Origin: Corynebacterium fournieri | GTDB lineage: Bacteria; Actinomycetota; Actinomycetes; Mycobacteriales; Mycobacteriaceae | Assembly: GCF_030408775.1 (NCBI RefSeq) | Contig: NZ_CP047210.1 | Coordinates: 1,488,001 to 1,552,000 of the forward strand | Direction of reading: 5' to 3' | DNA length: 64,000 nt | In this document: positions 51,394-61,384 of the stretch, piece by piece | Layout of the letters: every line of letters starts with the position of its first letter | Numbering within the stretch: position 1 is the first letter of the stretch | Notes under the pieces: generated by a model | The model's input: the letters and a program-made list of their open reading frames with translations, nothing else | Told to the model about the DNA's origin: nothing | The model's database searches: none | Position numbers and translations under genes: made by a program

Positions 51394-51885
51394 ATGAAGT
51401 CCCGTTTCGTAGCCGTGTCCTTCGCGGCCACCGCAATCGCCGCAGGCTCCCTCGCGGGCGCCGCAGCCGCCGCCGAATCTGAAGCTTCGACGACGACCCA
51501 GTCCAGCAGCGCAGAGCCGTCCACGACGGCCACCAAGCCGTCCGTGGTTACGCCGTCGAACACGACCGCTCCTTCGACTACCACGAAGACGACTGAATCG
51601 ACCCCGGCGACCACCACGCCGAAGGCGTCCGAGACGACCGCCCCGACCACCACGAAGGAGAAGAAGCCGACTGGCACGATGGTGACCATCACCACTACGC
51701 CGTCGAACACCGCTCCGGAGTGGCTGCAGCCGTCCTCTTACGAGGATCAGGCGCTGGAGGTCATCTCTAAGATCTCCGTGTGGGTTGGTGCCCTCAGTGC
51801 AGCCATCAGCGCCCTGATGGTGCTTGCAGGCGCTATCCCGGGCCTGAAGGATAACTTCAAGCAGATGACTGGTGCATTCAAGTAG
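51394..51885 (+). CDS. Thr-rich secreted envelope protein B
   Basis: 163 residues. Signal peptide 1-26 (KSRFVAVSFAATAIAAGSLAGAAAA), a Ser/Thr/Pro/Lys stalk (27-105, TTKTTESTPATTTPKASETT), then a folded-looking end with a PEWLQPSSYEDQALEVI helix and a hydrophobic segment (ISVWVGALSAAISALMVLAGA, about 128-148) and a basic tail (LKDNFKQMTGAFK). GAGGAAGG gives a good ribosome site. It lies 34 nt after protein A, with the same domain order; likely a co-expressed pair. Confidence 0.8.
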   Translation: MKSRFVAVSFAATAIAAGSLAGAAAAAESEASTTTQSSSAEPSTTATKPSVVTPSNTTAPSTTTKTTESTPATTTPKASETTAPTTTKEKKPTGTMVTITTTPSNTAPEWLQPSSYEDQALEVISKISVWVGALSAAISALMVLAGAIPGLKDNFKQMTGAFK

Positions 51886-51910
51886 TAGAACGCACCACGA
51901 AAAGGTTGTA

Positions 51911-51942
51911 AAAACCCGCCCGGCACACACCGGGCGGGTTTT
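51911..51942. terminator. Strong bidirectional rho-independent terminator
   Basis: Perfect 13-bp stem (51911-51923 with 51930-51942) around a 6-nt loop, with an A run on one side and a T run on the other. It ends the Thr-rich pair on the plus strand and dnaE on the minus strand. Confidence 0.93.
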
Positions 51943-51955
51943 CCTTATCCCCCAC

Positions 51956-54900
51956 TTACCCCAGGATGCCAGCCCCCAGGGTCGCCTTCAGGTCGCCCAT
52001 GAGGCTCGCGGATCGCTTCACTCGTAGGTGGTCGCCCAAAATCATCAGCTGGCTGTGCTCGCCGTTGACCAGGTTCAGATAGACGTCTGAGTCGCCTGGG
52101 TTGTTTACCAGCACCCCCTTAAGCTTGGCGATGTTGTCCGCCGTGCACTGGTCAGTGCGCATGGTCAGGCGCAGCGGCAAGCCTGCCCCGTTGCCAGGGC
52201 CAAGCTCAGGGATTTTCACGTCGTCGCCGAACAGGCTCATCCGTTCGTCGCGGATGGACACGTGCGCCTTGACCAAAATGATGTTGTCCTCCACGATCTG
52301 CGGAGCAACAAGCGCGTAAACCTTGTTAAACAGCAGCACATCTACCTGCGCGCCGTGGTGGTCCTCAATCGTGACAATCGCCCACGGGGAGCCGTCCTTC
52401 TTGGAAAAACGTCGGTCCACCGACGAGATCAAACCACCGATGGTGACTTCGGCGCCGTTGCGCAGCTCACCGGAGAGGATCGTGGTCAGCTGCGTGTCCG
52501 TCTGCGCGTCGATGGCCTCTTCAAAGCCGTCGAGCGGGTGGCCCGAGACGTAGAGGCCGAGCATTTCGCGCTCGAGGGCGAGTTTGTGTTTGCGGTCCCA
52601 CTCATCATCCGGAACCTCGATAGTGAACGCGGAATTGTCCGCGCCGTCCTCCCCGCCGAATCCGGCGAAGAGGTCGAACTGACCTTTGTCCGCCGCCTTT
52701 TTCGTGGCAAGCACCGAGTCCACCGCGTCTTCCTGGATGAGCATGAGGCCCTTGCGCGGGTGCTCCAACGAGTCGAAGGCACCTGCCTTGATCAGCGATT
52801 CGGTGATGCGCTTGTTGCAGGCTGCGAGCTCAATTTTGTCCAGGTAGTCGGAGAAGCTAGTAAAGCTGCCCTTTTCCTTCCTGGTCTTCTTGATGGACTC
52901 CACCACTTCGACGCCGACATTGCGTACCGCGGCGAGGCCGTAGCGGATGTCCTCGCCGACTGCCATGAAGTTTTCTTCAGACTCGTTGATGTCCGGCTGC
53001 AGCACGCTGATGCCCAGGTGGCGGCAGTCGGAGAGGTAGATGGCGGACTTGTCCTTCTTGTCGCCCACAGACGTCAACAGCGCAGCCATGTACTCCGCGG
53101 TGTAGTTCGCCTTCATGTACGCCGTCCAGTAGGACACCAACGCGTAGCCCGCTGCGTGGGATTTGTTGAAGGCGTAGGACGCGAACGGCTCGATGGTGCC
53201 CCACAGCGCGTCCACGGCTTCCTTGGAGTAGCCGTTGTCGAACATTCCGGCGGAGAACGTCTCGTATTGCTTCGCCAGCACCTCCGGCTTCTTTTTACCC
53301 ATGGCCTTGCGGAAGCCGTCTGCTTGGCCAGCCGTGTAATTCGCCACCTTCTGCGAGATGTTCATGATCTGCTCTTGGTAGACGATCAGGCCGTAGGTCT
53401 CGTCCAGAATCTCCTTGAGCGGTTCTTCCAGCTCCGGGTGGATCGGCGTGATCGGTTTGCGCCCGTTCTTGCGGTCCGCGTAATCCCAGTGGGCGTTGAC
53501 GCCCATCGGACCCGGGCGGTACAGCGCGAGCGAGGCGACAATATCGTTGAAGCCGGTCGGCTTCATGCGCTTGAGCAGCTCCTGCATGCCGCCGGAGTCC
53601 AGCTGGAACACGCCCAGGGTGTCGCCGCGGGACAGCAGCTCGTAGACCGCCGGGTCGTCGGTGTCCAGCGCCTCCAAGTCGATGGTCTCGTCACGGTTCT
53701 TCTTCACGTTTTCCAGCGCGTCGCCCAGCACGGTGAGGTTGCGCAGACCAAGGAAGTCCATCTTCAACAGGCCGATGGCCTCGCACGCCGGGTAGTCCCA
53801 TCCGGTGATGATCGCCCCGTCGGCCGGGCGCTTCCACATCGGGATGTGCTCCATCAGCGGCACCGACGCCATAATCACGGCACACGCGTGCACGCCTGCC
53901 TGCCTGACGACGCCTTCCAGTCCCCTCGCCGTCTCGTAGATCTTGGCGACGTCCGGGTCCGTCTCAATCAGGGAGCGCACCTCCGCGGCCTCCGCGTAGC
54001 GCTCGTGTTCCGGGTCGGTGATGCCTGACAGCGGGATGTCCTTCGCCATAATCGCCGGCGGCAGCGCACCGTTGATCCGGTCCGCCATCTGGAAGCCGGG
54101 CTGGCCGAAGTTCACCTTCGCCGAGTCCTTGATCGCCTGTTTCGTCTTCACGGTGCCGAAGGTGATCACCTGGGCAATCTTGTCCTCGCCCCAGCGCTCA
54201 GCGGCGTAGGTGATCATCTCGCCGCGGCGGCGGTCGTCGAAGTCGATATCGATATCGGGCGCGGACGGGCGCTCCGGGTTCAGGAATCGCTCGAAGAGGA
54301 GGCCGTGCTCCATTGGGTCGATGTTGGTGATGGTCAGCGCGTACGCGACCAAAGCACCCGCCGCAGAGCCACGTCCCGGCCCCACTCGGATGCCCACTTC
54401 GCGCGCGTGCTTGATCAGCTCCGCGACGATGAGGAAGTAGGACGGGTAGCCCTTCATGTCGATGACGTCGATCTCGTAGCTCGCGCGAGTGAGGTACTCC
54501 TCCGGAACGTCTCCCCCGTCGAAGCGGTCCTTCAAGCCCCGCAGCACTTCCTCGCGCAGCCACGTCGTCGGTGTGTGCCCCTCGGGCACATCCGCAATCG
54601 GCATGCGGTCGTGCGGGTGCTCCTCCCACAACTCGCCGTAGTCGCCCACGCGCTCCGCGATCCACAGGGTGTTGTCGCAGCCGTCCGGCACCATGGAATC
54701 CCACAGCTCCCGCATCTGCTCGGCAGATTTGATGTAGTAGCCGGTGCCGCCGAACTTGAACCGGTCCGGGTCGAGCAGCGTCTTGCCCGTCTGCACGCAA
54801 AGCATCGCCTCGTGCGCGGGTGCCTGGGACTCGAGCACGTAGTGGCAGTCGTTGGTCACCAGCGGCGGCAGATCGAGCGTCTTGCCGATGCGCAGCAGGT

Positions 54901-55516
54901 CATCGCGGACGCGCTTCTCGATGTGCAGGCCGTGGTCCATCAGCTCCAGGAAGTAGTTGTCCTTGCCGTAGATGTCCTGCCACATCGCCGCCGCCTCCAG
55001 GGCCGCGTCGTACTGACCCAGGCGCAGGCGCGTCTGCACATCCCCCGAGGGGCAGCCGGTGGTGGCGATGATGCCGTCGGCGTGTTCGGCGATGAGCTCC
55101 GCATCCATGCGCGGCCACTTGCCCAGCTGGCCTTCGTAGGACGCGAGCGAGGACAGCTTGAACAGGTTGCGCAGGCCGGTGGCGTTTTCCGCCAACATCG
55201 TCTGGTGCAGGTACGCGCCGGAGGCCGACACGTCGTCAGATTTTTGGTCTGGGGTGCCCCACTGCACACGCTTTTTGTTGAAACGGGACTCTGGCGCCAT
55301 GTACGCCTCAATACCGATGATCGGCTTCACCCCGGCATCGACCATGCGCCGGTAAAACGCGTTCGAGCCGAACATGTTGCCGTGGTCGGTCATGCCCACC
55401 GCTGGCATGCCCTGGCGGACGACCTCCTCCGCGAGCAGATCCACCTTCGCCATGCCGTCCAACATGGAGAATTCGGTGTGGTTATGCAGGTGCACGAAGG
55501 AGGAATTTTTGGCCAT
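51956..55516 (-). CDS. dnaE: DNA polymerase III alpha subunit DnaE1
   Basis: Replicative polymerase, 1186 residues. N-terminal PHP domain ([25 protein letters not shown] region), catalytic palm with [16 protein letters not shown] (Asp triad), finger domain with the KKPEVLAK region, then helix-hairpin-helix and OB-fold domains. Start is ATG 55516 ([10 protein letters not shown]): a TAAGAT -10 ends 7 nt upstream of it, and this hexamer overlaps the other candidate ATG 55525. Confidence 0.97.
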   Translation of the reverse strand: MAKNSSFVHLHNHTEFSMLDGMAKVDLLAEEVVRQGMPAVGMTDHGNMFGSNAFYRRMVDAGVKPIIGIEAYMAPESRFNKKRVQWGTPDQKSDDVSASGAYLHQTMLAENATGLRNLFKLSSLASYEGQLGKWPRMDAELIAEHADGIIATTGCPSGDVQTRLRLGQYDAALEAAAMWQDIYGKDNYFLELMDHGLHIEKRVRDDLLRIGKTLDLPPLVTNDCHYVLESQAPAHEAMLCVQTGKTLLDPDRFKFGGTGYYIKSAEQMRELWDSMVPDGCDNTLWIAERVGDYGELWEEHPHDRMPIADVPEGHTPTTWLREEVLRGLKDRFDGGDVPEEYLTRASYEIDVIDMKGYPSYFLIVAELIKHAREVGIRVGPGRGSAAGALVAYALTITNIDPMEHGLLFERFLNPERPSAPDIDIDFDDRRRGEMITYAAERWGEDKIAQVITFGTVKTKQAIKDSAKVNFGQPGFQMADRINGALPPAIMAKDIPLSGITDPEHERYAEAAEVRSLIETDPDVAKIYETARGLEGVVRQAGVHACAVIMASVPLMEHIPMWKRPADGAIITGWDYPACEAIGLLKMDFLGLRNLTVLGDALENVKKNRDETIDLEALDTDDPAVYELLSRGDTLGVFQLDSGGMQELLKRMKPTGFNDIVASLALYRPGPMGVNAHWDYADRKNGRKPITPIHPELEEPLKEILDETYGLIVYQEQIMNISQKVANYTAGQADGFRKAMGKKKPEVLAKQYETFSAGMFDNGYSKEAVDALWGTIEPFASYAFNKSHAAGYALVSYWTAYMKANYTAEYMAALLTSVGDKKDKSAIYLSDCRHLGISVLQPDINESEENFMAVGEDIRYGLAAVRNVGVEVVESIKKTRKEKGSFTSFSDYLDKIELAACNKRITESLIKAGAFDSLEHPRKGLMLIQEDAVDSVLATKKAADKGQFDLFAGFGGEDGADNSAFTIEVPDDEWDRKHKLALEREMLGLYVSGHPLDGFEEAIDAQTDTQLTTILSGELRNGAEVTIGGLISSVDRRFSKKDGSPWAIVTIEDHHGAQVDVLLFNKVYALVAPQIVEDNIILVKAHVSIRDERMSLFGDDVKIPELGPGNGAGLPLRLTMRTDQCTADNIAKLKGVLVNNPGDSDVYLNLVNGEHSQLMILGDHLRVKRSASLMGDLKATLGAGILG

Positions 55517-55523
55517 GCGGCTC

Positions 55524-55529
55524 ATCTTA
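55524..55529 (-). promoter_or_regulatory. Candidate leaderless -10 of dnaE (TAAGAT)
   Basis: Hexamer ends 7 nt before ATG 55516. Confidence 0.5.
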
Positions 55530-55573
55530 GACGGCCGGCCGACAGGCGCGAACCCCCTCGAAAGTCCGTTCTG

Positions 55574-56842
55574 CTACTCGTACCGGAGGGCGTCGATAGG
55601 CTGCATCTTCGCCGCCTTCGAGGCGGGGTACGCGCCGAAGAACACACCCGTTGCCAGCGAGAACAACAGCGCGAAAATCACGGCACTGATGGGTGGCCAG
55701 GTCAAGTCCAGCACAGCGGAGCTGGCGATCATGCCGATGGCGCCACCGAGGATCACGCCGATGATGCCGCCGATGAGACACACGAGCATCGCCTCGACGA
55801 TGAACTGCACACGGATGTCGTTTTGCGTCGCACCGAGCGCCTTGCGCACGCCGATTTCGCGGGTGCGCTCGGTGACGGTGATGAGCATGATATTCATCAC
55901 GCCGATACCGCCCACGAGCAACGAGATACCGCCGATTGCCGACAGCACAGTCGACAGCGTGCGGAAGATGGTGGTCAGCCCCTCAAGGCTCGCGGAGATG
56001 TCAAAAACCTCAGCCTCGTAGTTCTCGTTGCTGGCGTACTTGCGGTCCAGGTAGGACTGCAGGTCGGCGCGGAAGACCTCCGGATCTTCATTGGCCGCGG
56101 AGCGGACGCTAAACGACGAAGTCCAGTTCGCGTCCAGCCCCACCCGGTCCGCCGCCGTGGCGGGAATAAAGATCTCGGCGGCAGCGGACGGGCCGAACGC
56201 CGGGTCTTTGTCCGCCCGTTCCAGCACACCGACGATGGTGAACACGCTGGTGTTGTTGTCGACATTGACGTCGAAGCGGGAGCCGAGGGCAGCGGCGGAA
56301 TCGCCGTCGAAAAGCGCCTCCACGAGCTCCGGGGAAACCACCGCAACAGGGCGGCGGCCGTCAATCATGTCCTGCGTGATACCGCGGCCGTACTGCACTT
56401 TCAGGCTACGCATATCGAGCGAGCCGCTGAGAGCGGGGTTGATGCCCACGGACAGGGAGTTGTCGCCAGTGCTGCCCTCGCCTTGACCAGAGATGTCGAT
56501 GTCGACACCTTGGAGCCGGTCGCCGAAAGAGGCACTCAGATCGTCGAGGTCGTCCAAGCTCATGCCGTCTCGTTCTTCCGTCGGCCCGGCCATGCCGAAG
56601 CCCGCAAACGGGTCGTCGCCGCCCTCGCCCTCCTCGGCGCGCTCGTGCACCATCACCGGGTAGGTGGTGGTGCCGGCATCTTGCAGGCCGCCCATGACGT
56701 CGTTTTCCAGCGCGCGGCCGAGCGTCATGATGATGATCACGGCCATGATGCCGATGATGATGCCCAACAAGGTCAGCAGCGAACGCAGCTTGTTCGTGTT
56801 CAGGCTGGATAAGGCCAACCGCATGGATTCCCGGATGTTCAT
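55574..56842 (-). CDS. MacB/FtsX-type ABC transporter permease
   Basis: 422 residues. One N-terminal membrane segment (SLLTLLGIIIGIMAVIIIMTLG), a large extracytoplasmic MacB-PCD domain (about 50-280), then three C-terminal segments with the FtsX hallmark ERTREIGVRKALGAT. Works with the ATPase and adaptor genes upstream. The ATG follows the ATPase stop at once. Such Gram-positive MacB-like systems export peptides or lipids; the cargo here is unknown. Confidence 0.92.
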   Translation of the reverse strand: MNIRESMRLALSSLNTNKLRSLLTLLGIIIGIMAVIIIMTLGRALENDVMGGLQDAGTTTYPVMVHERAEEGEGGDDPFAGFGMAGPTEERDGMSLDDLDDLSASFGDRLQGVDIDISGQGEGSTGDNSLSVGINPALSGSLDMRSLKVQYGRGITQDMIDGRRPVAVVSPELVEALFDGDSAAALGSRFDVNVDNNTSVFTIVGVLERADKDPAFGPSAAAEIFIPATAADRVGLDANWTSSFSVRSAANEDPEVFRADLQSYLDRKYASNENYEAEVFDISASLEGLTTIFRTLSTVLSAIGGISLLVGGIGVMNIMLITVTERTREIGVRKALGATQNDIRVQFIVEAMLVCLIGGIIGVILGGAIGMIASSAVLDLTWPPISAVIFALLFSLATGVFFGAYPASKAAKMQPIDALRYE

Positions 56843-57580
56843 CTAGCTCGCTCCTCCCGGTTCACGCACGCCCGCGATGCGGCCGTCCATCATCTCCACC
56901 ACACGCCCGGTCTCTTCGGCGAGTTCCGGGTTGTGGGTAATAAACACGATGGCCTTACCCAGGTCCTGGTTGAGCTCGTGGAACAAATCCATCACCATGC
57001 GGCCGGTCTTGGAATCCAACGCGCCGGTCGGCTCGTCCGCGAGCAGGAGATCCGGGTCGTTGGCCAGGCTGCGCGCGATAGCCACGCGCTGCTTCTGACC
57101 GCCGGAGAGCTCGTTGGGGTTGTGGTGGAGACGATCGCCCATCCCCATCCGGTCCAGCAGTTCGGCGGCTCGCTCGTCGCGCTCCTTGCGCTCCACGCCC
57201 GCGTACATCATGGGCATCGCCACGTTCTGCAGCGCATCCATGCGACCGATCAGGTTGAAGTTCTGGAAGATGAAGCCGATGTTCTTGCTGCGGTAGGAGG
57301 CGAGTTCTTTGTCTTCTTTGGCGTAGACCGGCTCGCCGTTGAAGGCGTAGGCCCCTTCGGTCGGCCGGTCCAGCATGCCAATCAGATTCATCAGCGTGGA
57401 CTTGCCGCAGCCGGACGGGCCGACGATGGAGACAAACTCTCCCTGGTCGGCGTAAAAATCCACGCCGTGCAGAACCGTCAGCTCGCTGGGCTCGCCGACG
57501 TTGTAGGTTTTCACTACGTTTCGCATGTCAATGAGCAGGCCGGATTCGGCCATGCCACCATGTTTCGGAGCCTGAGTCAT
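56843..57580 (-). CDS. MacB/LolD-type ABC transporter ATPase
   Basis: 245 residues. Walker A GPSGCGKST, Q-loop FQNFNLI, signature LSGGQKQRVAIAR, Walker B LLLADEPTGALD and the H-loop in FITHNPELA are complete. The EPTGALDSKTG sequence and short length match MacB/LolD-type exporters rather than importers. Encoded between the permease and the adaptor without gaps. Confidence 0.95.
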   Translation of the reverse strand: MTQAPKHGGMAESGLLIDMRNVVKTYNVGEPSELTVLHGVDFYADQGEFVSIVGPSGCGKSTLMNLIGMLDRPTEGAYAFNGEPVYAKEDKELASYRSKNIGFIFQNFNLIGRMDALQNVAMPMMYAGVERKERDERAAELLDRMGMGDRLHHNPNELSGGQKQRVAIARSLANDPDLLLADEPTGALDSKTGRMVMDLFHELNQDLGKAIVFITHNPELAEETGRVVEMMDGRIAGVREPGGAS

Positions 57581-59326
57581 CTACTGCCCCTCGGCCGCAC
57601 GACGCGTGCTGGTGGTCGTCACCGTGGCCGTGGTGCGTTCCTTGTGTTCTTTCGCCTGGCGGACCTTTTCCGCGTCGAAGTTCGGGTCGGAAATCTCCAC
57701 TGTTTCGCCGATGCGGTCCTTGTACTCGTCCGGCCAGTTGATCACGATGTCGCCCGGCTTGAGGTCGCCGCCGGTGACGGCGACGTCCACGTCGTTGGTG
57801 GCGCCCGTTTTCACGGAACGCTCCTCCACGCTGCCTGACGTTGCGTCATCGCCGTCTGTGGCCATCACGAGAACCTTCTTGTCGTTGTCCTCGCCGTAGA
57901 CGGCATCCAGCGGCACGTTGAGCGCGTCCTTGGCCTCGGCGGTGATGATTTCCGCGCGGGCGCTGCCGCCCAGCAGCAGCCCCTCCTTGTCGCCGGTGAT
58001 TTCAATTTCCACCGGGAAGGTGACCTCGTTGGATTTGTTGCCCTGCTGCGGCATGGCCATGCCCTGCGGTCCCTGGTTCTGCCCGCTCGCCACGGAGTCC
58101 GAGGCGGGCGCGATACGGGACACCTTGCCGTTGAACGTCTTCTTGCCCGTTGCGGTCGAGGTGAAACTCACACGGTCGCCCTCTTTGATGTTGGGGATGT
58201 CGGCCTCGCGGACCTCGGTGCGGATGACCAAACGCGAATCATCCGCGATGGTGAGCAGCTTGCCCTGCGGGATATCACCTTCGCGCACATCAACGCTGGT
58301 GATCAGGCCCGCGATCGGGGCGTAGACGGTGGACTCCCGCACCTGGTACTCCAGGGTGCCGTCGCCGTCGCCGAGCTGGGCGGTCTCAGCCTGTCGCGAG
58401 GCCGAGTCGAGCTGCGCCTGCAGTTGGTCGCGTTCCTGCGCCGCCTGCGCCTGTGCCGCTGCCAGGTTCGCCTTCGCGTCCTGCAGTGCCGCGTAGGCCT
58501 CGTCCTTGCTCATGTTCGCGCCCACCGGGGCGCCGCCACCGCCTTCTCCAGTCAGCTGCGCCAGCTGGTCCGGGGTGAGCTGGCCGTCTTGACCCGGCTG
58601 ACCCGGCTGCCCCGGCTGGCCAAGCTGGCCGGGCACTGCATTGGCATCCTGCCCGGGCACGGGAGCAACCCCTGGTGCCGGTGCCGCCGGAGCTTCCGGA
58701 GCCGCCGGCGGTGCGGTGCGGATGCCGAGGTTGGAGGAGATGTTGCCGGCAGCGTGCTCCACCGCCGCCAGACCCCGGCCCACGATGCGGGCGCCGCCGC
58801 TGCCGGCGACCGCTGCGTCGTAAGCGGCCTGAGCCTGATCCACCTGGGCCTGCGCTGCGCGGATGCCCTGGTTGGTGCCGTTGTTGATGCCTTCCTGGTG
58901 GGCGTTGAGCGCGGCACGTGCCTGGTCCACCTGCGCCTGCGCATCCGCCTGAGCGTTGGCCTGCTGCTTTTGCTGGACTTCAAGCTGGCGCTCGAGCTGC
59001 TCGGAGTTCATGGAGGCGAGGAACTGCTGCGGCTGAACGCGATCGCCAGCCTTGACGGCTACCTTTTCCACCTCAGACTGCACCGGGGTGGAGATGTTCA
59101 CGGAGCGGATCGGCTCAATCGTGCCGTTGACCACCACGCTGTCGGTGACTCCCTCGTTGGTGGCCACGGTGTAGTCACCGGGGTTGAGTCCGGCGCCTTC
59201 GGCCCCCTCGTCGCCGCCTCCGCCGAATCCACAGGCGCCGAGGAAGAGCGCGGAGGAAGTCACCACCGCCAGCCCTGCGCGAGTAAGACGTGCGTGTCCG
59301 GTTGAGCTGTCGGTGTGGGAAATCAA
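57581..59326 (-). CDS. MacA/HlyD-type adaptor lipoprotein with long coiled coil
   Basis: 581 residues from TTG 59326 (GAGGAG at 5 nt). Lipobox SSALFLGACG gives a membrane anchor. A coiled-coil hairpin of Gln/Ala (VQKQQ, QANAQADAQAQ, QARAALNAHQEGINN) carries an inserted Pro/Gln/Gly-rich stretch (about 225-265, GQPG units) and then lipoyl-like and beta-barrel domains with VVNGTIEPIRSVNISTPVQSEVEK and APIAGLITSVDVREGDIP. Partner of the adjoining MacB-type pair. A CTTAA-N6-TTAAG inverted repeat (59339-59354) lies 13 nt upstream, a possible operator. Confidence 0.88.
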   Translation of the reverse strand: MISHTDSSTGHARLTRAGLAVVTSSALFLGACGFGGGGDEGAEGAGLNPGDYTVATNEGVTDSVVVNGTIEPIRSVNISTPVQSEVEKVAVKAGDRVQPQQFLASMNSEQLERQLEVQQKQQANAQADAQAQVDQARAALNAHQEGINNGTNQGIRAAQAQVDQAQAAYDAAVAGSGGARIVGRGLAAVEHAAGNISSNLGIRTAPPAAPEAPAAPAPGVAPVPGQDANAVPGQLGQPGQPGQPGQDGQLTPDQLAQLTGEGGGGAPVGANMSKDEAYAALQDAKANLAAAQAQAAQERDQLQAQLDSASRQAETAQLGDGDGTLEYQVRESTVYAPIAGLITSVDVREGDIPQGKLLTIADDSRLVIRTEVREADIPNIKEGDRVSFTSTATGKKTFNGKVSRIAPASDSVASGQNQGPQGMAMPQQGNKSNEVTFPVEIEITGDKEGLLLGGSARAEIITAEAKDALNVPLDAVYGEDNDKKVLVMATDGDDATSGSVEERSVKTGATNDVDVAVTGGDLKPGDIVINWPDEYKDRIGETVEISDPNFDAEKVRQAKEHKERTTATVTTTSTRRAAEGQ

Positions 59327-59338
59327 GTGCTCTCCTCG

Positions 59339-59354
59339 CTTAACTTTGTTTAAG
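59339..59354. promoter_or_regulatory. CTTAA-N6-TTAAG inverted repeat before the MacA-like gene
   Basis: Perfect 5-bp arms 6 nt apart, 13 nt upstream of TTG 59326. A candidate operator, though this short AT-rich palindrome could be chance. Confidence 0.3.
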
Positions 59355-59379
59355 ACGGGCCTGCGTACAACTCCGCAAA

Positions 59380-59883
59380 CTATACACGCCCACCTGTCGT
59401 TGACGGGGTGAGAGCAAACGCCCCCCACACCGCATCTGCTGGCAGCATTTCCACAGCAAGGACCGCGTTGTCGGCGCTGATCTGCTCCAGCTGCCCGTGT
59501 GTGGCAAATACCACTGCCGCAGACAGTGGCGAGTCGGTGGCGGACCGGAGGACGTCGAGACGCGTTTTGCCTGTCGACGCCTCCGGCACCACCACCGGAG
59601 CCTGCCCCGGCACCACAAGCGCGCTGACGCGCGGGGCCGCCGCGAGCGCTTCGACGGCCGTCTCCGCGCTTACTGGCCGGGAAAACGTCACCAGCGCAAA
59701 CGACGCCTCTTCATGGTCGAGCGTGGCCGCCGCGCGTTGCGCGTACTGCTGCTGCGACTCCCCCTGCCGCGCACCGAGCTCGTCGCCCTGCATCACGGGC
59801 GTGGCGGGCGGGTTGACGACCCCCACGGCCCACAGCCCGGCCACCGCGAGAGCTGCGGCAACAACCGGTGCGATGCCGCGCAT
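59380..59883 (-). CDS. Hypothetical membrane-anchored protein, 167 residues
   Basis: One N-terminal hydrophobic segment (APVVAAALAVAGLWAVGVV, 5-24) then an extracytoplasmic Ala-rich domain with alternating alpha/beta character (FALVTFSRPVSAETAVEALA; RVSALVVPGQAPVVV; VVFATHGQLEQI). It may be a Sec signal or a signal anchor. No family recognised. It starts directly after the rluD stop (TAGATG) and lies upstream of the MacA-like gene, so it could belong to either unit. Confidence 0.65.
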   Translation of the reverse strand: MRGIAPVVAAALAVAGLWAVGVVNPPATPVMQGDELGARQGESQQQYAQRAAATLDHEEASFALVTFSRPVSAETAVEALAAAPRVSALVVPGQAPVVVPEASTGKTRLDVLRSATDSPLSAAVVFATHGQLEQISADNAVLAVEMLPADAVWGAFALTPSTTGGRV

Positions 59884-60813
59884 CTAGCCCTGCCGCACCC
59901 GATCCAGTGCAGTGCGCAGATCTTCGGGGTACTCGGAAGTGACCTCCATGTACTCGCCGGTGCGCGGGTGGGCAAAGCCCAGCTTTGTGGCGTGGAGCCA
60001 CTGGCGCTTCAGCCCCAGCTCTTTGGACAACTTCGGGTCCGAGCCGTACATCGGGTCGCCCACGCACGGGTGGCCCACCGACGACATATGCACGCGAATC
60101 TGGTGCGTGCGGCCTGTTTCCAAATGGATGTCCAACAGGCTCGCGCGGCGGAACGCTTCGATGACGCTGTAGTGGGTCACGCTGTGCCGGCCGTCCTGGG
60201 TGACGGCAAATTTCCAGCCCGCCGACGGGTGGCGCGCGATGGGTGCGTCGATGGTGCCCTCGATCGGGTCGGGCAAGCCTTGCACCAGCGCGTGATAGGT
60301 CTTGTCCACGGTGCGTTCCTTAAACGCGCGCTTGAGCACCGAGTAGGCGGGCACGCTCGCCGCGACGATCATCACACCGGAGGTGCCGACGTCGAGACGC
60401 TGCACAATGCCCTGCCTCTCCGGCGGGCCGGCGTCCGGGAGGGTAAATCCCATCGCTTGCAAACCGCCGACGACGTCAGGGCCTTCCCACCCCAGTGTGG
60501 GGTGGGCAGCCACGCCGACGGGCTTATCCACTGCGATTACGTCGGCGTCCTGGTAGAGGATCTCTAGCCCGTCCACCAGTTCCGTCACCGGCTGCGGCGC
60601 CTGCTTCGGCTCGGGCAGGGTCACCTCCAGCAGCGAGCCCGACGTGACGCGTTCGGATTTCTGGGCGGCCGCGCCGTCGACAAGCACATCGCCCTGCGCC
60701 GCCATCTCCGCGGCGACGGAGCGGGACACGCCGAACAGTTTGGTTATGGCGGCATCCACCCGCATGCCCTCGAGCCCCTCGGGCACCGGCAGAGCCCTGA
60801 ACTCACCGCCCAT
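59884..60813 (-). CDS. rluD: RluD-family 23S rRNA pseudouridine synthase
   Basis: 309 residues. N-terminal S4 domain (about 15-75) then the RluA/RluD catalytic domain with D141 in [17 protein letters not shown]-type motif shortened, and the C-terminal [21 protein letters not shown]. Modifies U1911/1915/1917 in the 23S rRNA in E. coli; here the exact target is inferred. Overlaps lspA by 11 nt, matching the mycobacterial order lspA-rluD. Confidence 0.94.
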   Translation of the reverse strand: MGGEFRALPVPEGLEGMRVDAAITKLFGVSRSVAAEMAAQGDVLVDGAAAQKSERVTSGSLLEVTLPEPKQAPQPVTELVDGLEILYQDADVIAVDKPVGVAAHPTLGWEGPDVVGGLQAMGFTLPDAGPPERQGIVQRLDVGTSGVMIVAASVPAYSVLKRAFKERTVDKTYHALVQGLPDPIEGTIDAPIARHPSAGWKFAVTQDGRHSVTHYSVIEAFRRASLLDIHLETGRTHQIRVHMSSVGHPCVGDPMYGSDPKLSKELGLKRQWLHATKLGFAHPRTGEYMEVTSEYPEDLRTALDRVRQG

Positions 60814-61312
60814 CGGCGCCTCCCTTCAGCTCCACTGCCAGCGTGGCCACGATAAATACGGCGACGCCAATCGTAATGGCCGCGTCCGCCAGGTTGAACA
60901 CCGCGAAGTCTCCCACGGAGATGTAATCCACCACATGGCCGAACCAGAAGCCCGGGGCGCGAAACAGCCTGTCGATGAGGTTGCCCATCGCACCTCCCGC
61001 GACCAGCGCGAGCCCCAACGCCTCCCACTTCGAGGACATGCGCGGGCCGAACCACAGCGCTCCCAGCACGAACAGCAGCTGGATAGCTGTGAACACCCCG
61101 GTGAGGCTTTGCCCCATGGAAAATGCGGCGCCCGAGTTGAACAGCAGGTGGAAGCGGAACCAGTCACCGATCACAGGCTGGGGCACACCGGGCTCCAACC
61201 AGTTGAGTATCAGCTGTTTGACCAGCTGGTCTACCGCGGCAACTGCAAGCATGACCGCAACCACCGTGCGGAGGTAGCGCGGCGTTCGGTCGGGTGTGTT
61301 TGCCTGTTCCAT
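60803..61312 (-). CDS. lspA: Lipoprotein signal peptidase (signal peptidase II)
   Basis: 169 residues, four membrane segments. Aspartic protease removing the signal peptide of diacylglyceryl-prolipoproteins. Catalytic aspartates D129 and D143 in [17 protein letters not shown]. Consistent with the lgt gene at 29721. A TAAGGT hexamer ends 9 nt before ATG. Confidence 0.96.
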   Translation of the reverse strand: MEQANTPDRTPRYLRTVVAVMLAVAAVDQLVKQLILNWLEPGVPQPVIGDWFRFHLLFNSGAAFSMGQSLTGVFTAIQLLFVLGALWFGPRMSSKWEALGLALVAGGAMGNLIDRLFRAPGFWFGHVVDYISVGDFAVFNLADAAITIGVAVFIVATLAVELKGGADGR

Positions 61313-61371
61313 CGCCGACCTACCTTAGCCGGTTACGCGTGCCCGCCCTGTATTCGACGGTGCACGCCAGG

Positions 61372-61377
61372 TAGCTT
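61372..61377 (+). promoter_or_regulatory. Candidate leaderless -10 of the 307-residue lipoprotein gene (TAGCTT)
   Basis: Hexamer ends 7 nt before ATG 61385. Confidence 0.45.
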
Positions 61378-61384
61378 CGTAAGA

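Noticed and set aside
55517-55525. dnaE start at 55525
   Set aside because: That ATG overlaps the -10 hexamer; 55516 gives the standard [16 protein letters not shown] start.
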